NCBI RefSeq assembly: GCF_017447225.1
Contig: NZ_JAFSNZ010000004.1
Location: 1 to 36,698, forward strand
Source of the DNA: Methanobrevibacter sp.
GTDB taxonomy: Archaea; Methanobacteriota; Methanobacteria; Methanobacteriales; Methanobacteriaceae
DNA: 36,698 nucleotides
Direction: 5' to 3'
Under the pieces are notes generated by a model. It was not told where the DNA came from and did not search any database. It was given only the letters and a program-made list of their open reading frames with translations. Positions 17,010 to 23,670 of this stretch are shown here, piece after piece; position 1 is the first letter of the stretch, and every line of letters begins with the position of its first letter. The translations under genes were made by a program, and so were the position numbers.

Positions 17010-18023
17010 TTATTCATCTTTTCCTAAGTAATCTAATACAGTAGGTACAATTTCTGCTAAGGAACCAAAGTTCATGGAATCAGCAGTACCTAATAATGCA
17101 GCTGGGTTTAAAGCATCGTCCATTTTGTCGATACCTTCATTTTGCATTAATGCAGTTACTTGGGTTAAAGCTTCGTTAGCCATCATTTGTGCAAATCCAG
17201 CAGGTGCACCTAATATTTGGGTAACAGTGTCTCTGTAAGCTAAAATACCTGCATAGGTAATAGCAGTTACTGCGGAACACATGTCACATACAGGACCAAC
17301 CATGTTTGCAGGCAATGTGAATGCAGATCCTCTTGCTTTTTGACCTAAGTCCATTAAAGTGTCGATGGAAGCTTGGTCTGCGAAACCTTCAGCGATGTAA
17401 ACTTGTCCTTTCATTTCAGGTACTGCACCTGGGTGGTAGGAAGCTACATTGACATCAGTTCCTAAGTCTTCGAAGATTTTGTTTAATCCTGTGGTAGGAA
17501 TGGTACATGCGTGAGTTACGATTGCACCAGGTTTAATAGCATCAGCGAATTTTTCGATGATAGCAGGTTGCATACCTCCTTCAGGTAACCAGGTCATAAC
17601 CCAGTCAGCGTCAGCTACAGCTTCACGGTCATCGTTGATACATTTCATGCCTAAGTCTTCAGGGTGAGTAAAGTGAATTGCACCTTTTTCTGGTTTTGGT
17701 ACAGTTTCAGCTAATTCTGCAACTTTTTCTCTGATTGCAGGCATTACTTCTTCAGGATTTCCTGCTTTGTGAGCTGCAATTACTTCTGCATAATCGAAAT
17801 CATCTACAACAGTGAAGTCTCCGTCAAATACTGGGTCAGATACAACAACTTCATCTACACCAGCTAATTCTAATAATTCTGCACCCATTTCAATAGTTGA
17901 GTGAGTCATAGAAATGTTTTCTTTTCCGGTTGCTTCTGCAACTTCTACAGCTCTTGAGAAGTTGGTAATTCCACTTGCAGCGTGTGTTCTGTAACATCCT
18001 GCACCTAAAATTGCTACTTTCAT
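17010..18023 (-). CDS. hmd: H2-forming methylenetetrahydromethanopterin dehydrogenase ([Fe]-hydrogenase)
   Basis: The enzyme uses H2 to reduce methenyl-H4MPT to methylene-H4MPT in CO2-reducing methanogenesis and carries the iron-guanylylpyridinol cofactor. From the canonical start MKVAILGAGCYRTHAASGIT it is 337 residues. His-14 is present, and Cys-173 in THACTIPTTG corresponds to the iron ligand Cys-176, so this is catalytic Hmd and not an HmdII paralog. YHPGAVPEMKGQVYIAEG and GPVCDMCSAVTAITYAG are signature blocks. AGGAGA precedes ATG 18023. The frame extends upstream to a second ATG at 18083 with an almost identical ribosome-binding site, which would add 20 residues. The codons look highly optimised for expression. 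Confidence 0.96.
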   Translation of the reverse strand: MKVAILGAGCYRTHAASGITNFSRAVEVAEATGKENISMTHSTIEMGAELLELAGVDEVVVSDPVFDGDFTVVDDFDYAEVIAAHKAGNPEEVMPAIREKVAELAETVPKPEKGAIHFTHPEDLGMKCINDDREAVADADWVMTWLPEGGMQPAIIEKFADAIKPGAIVTHACTIPTTGLNKIFEDLGTDVNVASYHPGAVPEMKGQVYIAEGFADQASIDTLMDLGQKARGSAFTLPANMVGPVCDMCSAVTAITYAGILAYRDTVTQILGAPAGFAQMMANEALTQVTALMQNEGIDKMDDALNPAALLGTADSMNFGSLAEIVPTVLDYLGKDE

Positions 18024-18138
18024 TTTTTTGTCTCCTTTACCATCATCTTTTGAAAATCTTTCTTTTAATTTAGAAAGAACCATCTTTTTGTCTCCATAAT
18101 TGGATAACTTTTTTTAAATAAATTTATTTAAAAAAGTT

Positions 18139-18204
18139 TTACTACATGGTAAAAATATTATAATTGCTTTTTAATTAATTATGGTAGTTCATACCATGTA
18201 GTAA
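18139..18204. promoter_or_regulatory. 13-base inverted repeat upstream of hmd
   Basis: TTACTACATGGTA (18139-18151) is matched exactly by TACCATGTAGTAA (18192-18204), spaced 40 bases. The proximal arm abuts the hmd core promoter. A nested ATGGTA/TACCAT pair (18181-18197) shares the distal arm. Likely paired operator half-sites for a regulator of hmd; the protein is unknown. Confidence 0.5.
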
Positions 18205-18289
18205 TATTTATAATTTAAAAAGTGATACTATTTAAACCTTTACATTATGCTTAATTTAGTATTATTTTTAATATTACATTTCCTTTTTT

Positions 18290-18307
18290 AGTAATACTAG
18301 TATTACT
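18290..18307. promoter_or_regulatory. Perfect palindrome built from AGTAATACT
   Basis: AGTAATACT is directly followed by its reverse complement AGTATTACT, giving an 18-base perfect palindrome. The same nonamer recurs at 18331-18339 and 20297-20305, and its complement at 20014-20022, so copies flank hcgG on both sides. A regulator-binding site is the simplest reading. Confidence 0.5.
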
Positions 18308-18372
18308 TTTTATTTATTATTGAACAATAAAGTAATACTTTTTATTTTTAATAAAACAATCTAACAATTTAA

Positions 18373-18388
18373 TTTAGGTATACCTAAA
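18373..18388. promoter_or_regulatory. DtxR-like metal-regulator box upstream of hcgG
   Basis: TTTAGGTATACCTAAA is a perfect 16-base palindrome with the TTAGG...CCTAA core known from binding sites of DtxR/MntR-type iron or manganese regulators. It lies about 67 bases before the hcgG start, next to the probable BRE/TATA region. Iron control would make sense for a gene that builds an iron cofactor, but this is inference. Confidence 0.5.
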
Positions 18389-18454
18389 ACGAAAGATATT
18401 TATTAAAGATTTCACTGAAAAATATATAGTTAATTAATTTTTGGAGAACTTTTC

Positions 18455-19951
18455 ATGTATGATTTAATAAAGGATGCAGTTCATGACGATGATGCTGCAA
18501 TTGAAATATCAAAAATGGATAAAGACGTGACATCTGTTGTTGATGCAATTTCCGAGCTCTCGCTAGAAGAGACTATGAAATTGGGAATGCAGTTTAAAAG
18601 ATTCCCCTTAGGATGTGATTTGACTGAAGTGGTTGCAGGAACATGCGCCTCCGATTTGGAACTTATGGATCTTTTAGGAAACTGCAGACTGGCAGATACA
18701 ATAGGAGCTCCGATTCACATCTGCGCATATGCCTTTTCAGACATTGCAGAGAAATTTGGAATGAGAGGAGTTGAAGTAATGAAAAAGGTACATGAAATCG
18801 TTGACGTGCCTTTAGATTTGGATCACTTCGGTGAAAACGGTGCAATGAGACTTCCGAAAAACATCAGCGGATGTGGTGGAGAATGCTATAACAAAGGTCC
18901 TGCATTTACAGAATGCCCTCGGGGAAGAATTCATGAAAGACTTATAGATAAGGAGCTTTCAGAAAAGGACGATAAAGAGGAATGGATCAAGTTATCTTCT
19001 TCCGTTGCAGTCAATGTCACATCAGAACAGACTGGAGACGGCCATGCAGCACCTTTAAGAGAAGCCGAAGATATTGCAAATTTAGCCAAAAAATATGGTA
19101 GAGGTCTGGAATCAATAATGTTTGTTGGTGACGGATATGATGAAGTAATCACCGGTTTTGAAAAATCCATTGAAATTGGAGCTGATGTTATTGTAGTTGA
19201 AGGAGGTCCATTCAACAGATGTGAAAATACCACAGAATCTTTCGCAAAAACAATAGCTGCCGCAAGAATATTGTCACCAGGAAAAGTTGTCGCAACAAAC
19301 GGAGCATATGAACACGAAGTGAGGGCTGGTTTAAGGTCAGGACTGAATATGGTAATCACAGGTTTTCCGAAAAATCACCACGGATACATGTGCGGATATG
19401 AGCCTGGAACCGCAAGAAGAGGTAAATTTGGCCTTCCAAGAATTATGCAAATCATAAATGAAGAATTCCCAAACCGTGGACTTCCAGCGCAAAAACACGA
19501 TTTATTGGCAATAGCAACAGCAGTTAAGATTGCTGGACCTGAATACATCTATCCCGGAAAAATCGGTGCCTACCACATAGGAGATGCACACTGGGCAACC
19601 CTTGTTCATTCAAGAATGTATCAAAACATTGAACTGAAACATACATTAAATGAAATTGTCTCTCTTGCAGAGGGAAGCACAATATCATTGCATGGGGGAC
19701 GATTTATCTCATGGGTAATAGCTAATGAACTGGACAAATATGTTGACGAGATTATCATTTCAGATGTCGATGAATGGGTGTTGAAAAACAGTGTTGACAA
19801 TTTGCAAAATGTATTGAATTCAACAATTATCGCTGAAAAAGATGATAAAGCTGCAGCAGATAATGCAGACTTCTCAATAGCTTCATCAACCATGATTCCG
19901 ATAAAAGAAAACATTCTGAAAAAAGTTCCGAATGCTTTGACAATAGTTTAG
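18455..19951 (+). CDS. hcgG: [Fe]-hydrogenase cofactor biosynthesis protein HcgG (HmdC)
   Basis: A 498-residue protein of the HmdC/HcgG family, found only alongside Hmd and needed for cofactor formation by an undefined step. Features include a cysteine set SGCGGECYNKGPAFTECPRG near residues 137-156, a glycine-rich stretch VATNGAYEHEVRAGLRSGLN, the block KNHHGYMCGYEPGTARRGKF, and a C-terminal region (about 390-498) with fibrillarin/methyltransferase-like spacing (EGSTISLHGGRF...DEIIISDVDEW). GGAGAA lies eight bases before the ATG. It is divergent from hmd, separated by a region rich in palindromes. It completes the hcgA-G set. Confidence 0.9.
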   Translation: MYDLIKDAVHDDDAAIEISKMDKDVTSVVDAISELSLEETMKLGMQFKRFPLGCDLTEVVAGTCASDLELMDLLGNCRLADTIGAPIHICAYAFSDIAEKFGMRGVEVMKKVHEIVDVPLDLDHFGENGAMRLPKNISGCGGECYNKGPAFTECPRGRIHERLIDKELSEKDDKEEWIKLSSSVAVNVTSEQTGDGHAAPLREAEDIANLAKKYGRGLESIMFVGDGYDEVITGFEKSIEIGADVIVVEGGPFNRCENTTESFAKTIAAARILSPGKVVATNGAYEHEVRAGLRSGLNMVITGFPKNHHGYMCGYEPGTARRGKFGLPRIMQIINEEFPNRGLPAQKHDLLAIATAVKIAGPEYIYPGKIGAYHIGDAHWATLVHSRMYQNIELKHTLNEIVSLAEGSTISLHGGRFISWVIANELDKYVDEIIISDVDEWVLKNSVDNLQNVLNSTIIAEKDDKAAADNADFSIASSTMIPIKENILKKVPNALTIV

Positions 19952-20344
19952 ATTAGTTATAGTAATATTTTTTTAGAAAAAAGTAATCTTTTAATAGTAT
20001 TATTTTTAAAAAAAGTATTACTAATAATTTTTTATTTTTCCAAAGATTATATACAAAAAATTAATTAAAACAAATATTTTTAAGAATAACTTACCCATCA
20101 TCCATATTTATAAATTTTAATAGAAATTATTTCTTATTTTTACATTTTAACAATTTTATCCATTATGACTAATTAATACTAGACCATAAAAAATGACTAT
20201 AACAACATATTATCTAAAATTAATACATTATAATTATTCATTATTTATTATAAGAATTTTAATATAATTATATAATAAATAAAGCCAAAAACATCGAGTA
20301 ATACTTTAATAACATTTATATGGTTATTACTACTTAGTACTTTA

Positions 20345-20455
20345 TAGATTATCATAATTTATGATAATTCATAATATGTCAGGCTCAATTATCAAAATTA
20401 GCCGCCTCGTAAATAGCTACCGGACATAGCTATTTACTACTCTATCTTCTTATAT
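20345..20455 (+). ncRNA. Candidate structured RNA, unassigned
   Basis: Three consecutive stems can form: ATTATCATAA/TTATGATAAT (20348-20368), GGCT/AGCC (20382-20403) and GTAAATAGCTA/TAGCTATTTAC with a seven-base loop CCGGACA (20409-20437). A T-rich stretch follows and a TATA-like TTTATATGG lies about 25-30 bases upstream. The GCCGCC patch stands out against the A+T-rich surroundings. It matches no RNA family I recognise; orientation is a guess, and the stems could instead be operators or a terminator. Confidence 0.3.
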
Positions 20456-20505
20456 TTTTATATTCATAGTAAGTTTTAATCAAAACAATTTGTATAGGTG
20501 GTTTG

Positions 20506-20539
20506 AAATAACTACTATTTGATTTTTTAGTAGTTATTT
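20506..20539. terminator. Hairpin after the asparagine-synthetase-like gene
   Basis: AAATAACTACTA (20506-20517) pairs perfectly with TAGTAGTTATTT (20528-20539) around a ten-base loop, starting 27 bases beyond the stop codon of the leftward gene. It probably ends or protects that transcript. The TAGTAGTTA sequence also resembles the other AGTAATA-type repeats nearby. Confidence 0.4.
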
Positions 20540-20565
20540 AATCCTCCTCAAGGATTATGCAGAAT

Positions 20566-22011
20566 CTATAAAAATTCCTTCAAATCAATCTCAGGAATAA
20601 TCTTTTTTCTTAAAATCTTGTCGATTCCCGTGCCGTACTGGGCTGCCTTTTTAGGCCTGTAGGCGATTTCCTTGTCCAGCCCCTCATTGAATGCGAATTT
20701 TCTTAATATGTTTTTTCTTAAAACATCACCGGAACCTGAAATCTTGTTTTTGACGGGAAGATTTATTGCATATTCAACTAAGCTTTTATCCAGAAAAGGT
20801 AGCCTTATTTCAACTGAATTGAGCATTGTGCATGCATCGTCACGTTCAAGGTTTACATGATACATGTTGGAGATGTCCTGGCGGATTTCGAATTCAAGAT
20901 CACCTTCTTCATAGCTTTTCAGGTATCTGTTGTATCCGCCGAAAAGCTCATCAGCACCCTGTCCGGAAATTGCCACGTTCAACTTGTCCTCATGAATCAT
21001 TCTTGATGCGAAGTATGCCGTTAAGCCGACACCAATCTTCATCAGGTTATCGTCACCTATCGCATGGACGACTTCACCCAGATGTTTTCTTATAAGTTCT
21101 GGAGTTATGATTTGTGTCTTTAATGGAAGGTCAAGGTATTCGGCGGCGTATCTTGCGGCCTCAAGGTCCTTTGAGTTTTCACTGCCCACTGCATATAATG
21201 TTATGTCAAGCCTTTTGTTGCATGATATCTCCTCAAGAAGCATTGCCAAAATCGAACTGTCAACACCCCCTGAAAATATTACACCGAGCTTGTCTAATCC
21301 TTCAACTCTTTTGGAAACACTTAACTTTAATAGCTTGTCCAGCTTAGATGCATCGACTTCCATGATTTTTTCATAAATGTATTGTGTCGGAGCTACATCA
21401 TCCCAGTTAAAAAGAATATTTTCGGGCAATAATGTCTGAATCTCATCAAAGCCAAGCTCATTAAGACTGTCACGGGAAGATGCAAATGCGCACAAATCAT
21501 CGCCAACAGCATAAAACAGGGGTTTGACGCCCAACGGGTCACGTGCAATAGCCAAATTCTCACCGTCCCATACTGAAAATGCATAGTCTCCGTCAATGAG
21601 ATGAACGGCAGACTGGACGGCCTTAAGAAGATCACCATTATTGTAAAAGTCAATCAGATTAATTAATGCCTCAGCGTCTGATGTGATTTCACCTTCAACG
21701 CCAACCTTATTTAAAAAATTTCTGATAGTGCCGAAATTATATAAAGCCCCATCAAAAGTCAGAACAAGATTATCCTTAGATATCGGCTGGGGTGAAGATT
21801 TTCTGTCATGAATGTCATAAACACAAAGCAGATTATGGCCAAAAGCAATATCATATTCTTTTTCATCGTCAAAGCTATCCAAATCGATGCCATGGACAAT
21901 TTCATCCAAATATATGCCGGATGAATCAGGCCCGCGCATTTTTGATGCTTTTAACATTTTAATCAAATCATTTCCACTGAACTTTCCCTGAAGACCAACT
22001 ATTGAACTCAT
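20566..22011 (-). CDS. Asparagine synthetase-like protein with degenerate glutaminase domain
   Basis: A 481-residue AsnB-type protein. The C-terminal synthetase domain is intact: PP-loop FSGGVDSS (247-253), AISGQGADELFGGYNRY and the MLNSVEIRLPFLD block. The N-terminal Ntn-glutaminase domain is altered: it begins Met-Ser-Ser-Ile where AsnB has Met-Cys-Gly-Ile, so the catalytic Cys is Ser; LGHxRL has become FGHNLL, losing the glutamine-binding Arg; and the NGE motif is DGA. Asp-112 (SDAEAL) remains. It probably adenylates a carboxylate and uses free ammonia or another amine rather than glutamine. No ribosome-binding site precedes the ATG, so the mRNA may be leaderless. Confidence 0.85.
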   Translation of the reverse strand: MSSIVGLQGKFSGNDLIKMLKASKMRGPDSSGIYLDEIVHGIDLDSFDDEKEYDIAFGHNLLCVYDIHDRKSSPQPISKDNLVLTFDGALYNFGTIRNFLNKVGVEGEITSDAEALINLIDFYNNGDLLKAVQSAVHLIDGDYAFSVWDGENLAIARDPLGVKPLFYAVGDDLCAFASSRDSLNELGFDEIQTLLPENILFNWDDVAPTQYIYEKIMEVDASKLDKLLKLSVSKRVEGLDKLGVIFSGGVDSSILAMLLEEISCNKRLDITLYAVGSENSKDLEAARYAAEYLDLPLKTQIITPELIRKHLGEVVHAIGDDNLMKIGVGLTAYFASRMIHEDKLNVAISGQGADELFGGYNRYLKSYEEGDLEFEIRQDISNMYHVNLERDDACTMLNSVEIRLPFLDKSLVEYAINLPVKNKISGSGDVLRKNILRKFAFNEGLDKEIAYRPKKAAQYGTGIDKILRKKIIPEIDLKEFL

Positions 22012-22154
22012 AGTAATAACTATTGAAAGTGATATGATAAAAAAATTGCCACAGTAATTACAAGTCGGGACAATATTACCTCATCAAAAAATATAACTCC
22101 TTCATTGTTTTATTGATTTAAGGAAGTAAAATTGTTTAGAATGAAAACAAAGAA

Positions 22155-22162
22155 TTTATATA
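22155..22162 (+). promoter_or_regulatory. TATA box of the Rpn-like gene
   Basis: TTTATATA lies about 68 bases upstream of the ATG at 22223 in otherwise non-TATA sequence; transcription would start near 22187 and include the AAGGTGA ribosome-binding site at about 22210. Confidence 0.45.
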
Positions 22163-22222
22163 TCATTAAATACAATATTATACTGTTTAAATTATTTAAA
22201 TAAAAATTAAGGTGAAATAAAT

Positions 22223-23149
22223 ATGAATAGAAATGACGAAATTGAGGAAATGGTTGAATCCATGATGCGTGAGACAACACACAATCCCCGTGATTACTGT
22301 TTCAACTACATTGTCAGCAGATATCCAAAAGCGGCTCATGAATCATTTGGATTTCCAGGAAAATTCATCAAATCACTCGACAGAACCGTCTATAAAGAGG
22401 ACGGTTCAAAATTAGAGTTAGATATAGCTGAATTGGTTGGAAAAGACGGATTCATAACACAAAAATCAACAATCAATGTGGAACACCAGACTACTCCAAT
22501 AGAATATGGAAAGATAGACCCGATATACGACTACAAAATACATTTGATTCACCAAAACAATCTGCCATCGATTTCCTTTGTCATGACATCCATAGAACAT
22601 GAACAGGAAATGAAATGCTATACCTCACAGAACAATGTATTCAATGTATACCCTATTGTAGTGAAAGAAAAAGACATCTACGAAAAATTAAATATATTGA
22701 GAAACATAGATAATACTATCGAAATATCACAAAGAAAAGCAATGTACTTCCCATATATTGCAGTATTTGTCAAATATAATATAGACAAAAAGATACTTGA
22801 AGAATTATGCCATATATTCACACAAGTGAAAATGGACACATACCTCCGATTAGACATACACCATATTCTCAAAATAATGATTAAGGAGATTTTTAAAGGC
22901 AATAAACAAAAAACCAAGGAGTTGTTAACCATGATAACCAGAAAATTAACCGAAAAAGAATTTTGCGAATTAACACGAGAAGAACAATTCAAAGCAGACA
23001 TCGCACGAAAAAACGAAATAATAGAAAATAGAGATTATATGATGGCTAAAAAAGATAAAATGCTATATGAAAAAGAAAAAATGCTAGATGAGAAAGATGA
23101 AGAAATAAAAAAATTACAACAACAAATAATACTACAAAATTCAAAATAG
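22223..23149 (+). CDS. Rpn-like PD-(D/E)XK nuclease family protein with coiled-coil tail
   Basis: A 308-residue protein I do not recognise with certainty. LELDIAELVGKDG followed by STINVEHQTTPIEYGK and DPIYDYKIHLIHQ resembles the D...ExQ core of the Rpn/transposase-like PD-(D/E)XK nucleases (LxDxx...xEHQS), here at residues about 73-110. A middle region (150-240) follows. The end (about 242-308) is highly charged and heptad-like, with AKKDKMLYEKEKMLDEKDEE, probably a coiled coil. AAGGTGA precedes the ATG. The last third is repeated 340 bases downstream. It may be a recombination-linked protein of mobile origin; the catalytic residues need a profile search. Confidence 0.55.
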   Translation: MNRNDEIEEMVESMMRETTHNPRDYCFNYIVSRYPKAAHESFGFPGKFIKSLDRTVYKEDGSKLELDIAELVGKDGFITQKSTINVEHQTTPIEYGKIDPIYDYKIHLIHQNNLPSISFVMTSIEHEQEMKCYTSQNNVFNVYPIVVKEKDIYEKLNILRNIDNTIEISQRKAMYFPYIAVFVKYNIDKKILEELCHIFTQVKMDTYLRLDIHHILKIMIKEIFKGNKQKTKELLTMITRKLTEKEFCELTREEQFKADIARKNEIIENRDYMMAKKDKMLYEKEKMLDEKDEEIKKLQQQIILQNSK

Positions 23150-23399
23150 GATAACATATAATTATCCTAATTCTTTATTTTAAAAAAACGCCACAAAACT
23201 AATAAATTACAAACATCACGATTAAACATCACCCCCCACAACTAAAAAAAATAATAAAAGGTTGTTAACCATGCCACGAGAAAAATTTAAACAAAAACAA
23301 TTTTGCGAATTAACACGAGAAGAACAATTCAAAGCAGACATCGCACGAAAAAACGAAATAATAGAAAATAGAGATTATATGCTAGCTAAAAAAGATAAA
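22921..23399 (+). repeat. Direct repeat pair, 139-base unit at exact 340-base offset
   Basis: Bases 22921-23059 correspond to 23261-23399 with no net insertion or deletion. Both copies begin GTTGTTAACCATG; bases 22959-23041 are identical to 23299-23381 (83 bases), and only a 25-base stretch near the start and a few bases near the end differ. The repeat covers the charged tail of the Rpn-like gene. Confidence 0.85.
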
Positions 23400-23576
23400 G
23401 AACTAAATAAATTAGAAGTAGAATTAAATATGATAATCGCAATAAAAACTGCTACAATAATACTGCAATCTATCCAGATTGTAAATTTAAAAAAAATGAT
23501 TGAACTAAATGGAGAGATAAAAAGAATAGACGTATTATTAAAATTTCAACGTAATCTTATTAAACGATTCAAATAA
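23271..23576 (+). CDS. Duplicated coiled-coil tail of the Rpn-like protein (fragment or small gene)
   Basis: A 101-residue ORF whose first 43 residues nearly copy the upstream protein's tail: both share FCELTREEQFKADIARKNEI and the following ENRDYM(M/L)AKKDK. The nuclease-like part is absent. The remainder (NKLEVELNMIIAIKTATIIL and beyond) is new, partly hydrophobic and partly basic. There is only a weak AAAGG upstream. It is either the leftover end of a second, deleted copy or a small protein able to interact with the same partners as the full-length protein. Expression is unproven. Confidence 0.5.
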   Translation: MPREKFKQKQFCELTREEQFKADIARKNEIIENRDYMLAKKDKELNKLEVELNMIIAIKTATIILQSIQIVNLKKMIELNGEIKRIDVLLKFQRNLIKRFK

Positions 23577-23670
23577 TATATCATTTTCAAAAGCAAACAC
23601 CTCACCATATGAAAAATATAATAGGAATAATTTAAAAAAATTATTATCATAATATACAAAGTGTGGTAAT

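Larger units (their letters stand above)
18084..18454. promoter_or_regulatory. Divergent hmd / hcgG promoter region
   Basis: About 370 non-coding bases between two divergent genes of the same pathway. From hmd outward it holds a perfect 26-base A+T palindrome at 18110-18135 covering the likely hmd TATA region, a 13-base inverted repeat at 18139-18204, an 18-base palindrome at 18290-18307, a further AGTAATACT at 18331-18339, and a 16-base palindrome at 18373-18388 just upstream of the likely hcgG core promoter. Such density of symmetrical sites suggests several regulators acting here. Confidence 0.65.
19952..20565. other. 614-base non-coding region rich in palindromes and hairpins
   Basis: No ORF with a ribosome-binding site is visible. 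After hcgG come AGTAATATT (19961), AGTATTATT (19995) and AGTATTACT (20014-20022), then plain A+T-rich DNA to about 20290, AGTAATACT at 20297-20305 with a small AATAAC/GTTATT hairpin at 20308-20328, a run of hairpins at 20348-20437 (candidate RNA), and a 12-base hairpin at 20506-20539 next to the end of the asparagine-synthetase-like gene. Confidence 0.5.

Noticed and set aside
17010-18023. Possibility that the hmd gene is an HmdII paralog
   Set aside because: The active-site His-14 and the iron-ligand Cys in THACTIPTTG are both present, as in catalytic Hmd.
22678-23001. Minus-strand ORF inside the Rpn-like gene
   Set aside because: It is a mirror frame of a convincing plus-strand gene with no ribosome-binding site or recognisable motif.
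22223-23576. Insertion sequence around the Rpn-like gene
   Set aside because: Only direct repeats internal to the genes are seen; no terminal inverted repeats, target-site duplication or recognised DDE/IS200-type transposase.
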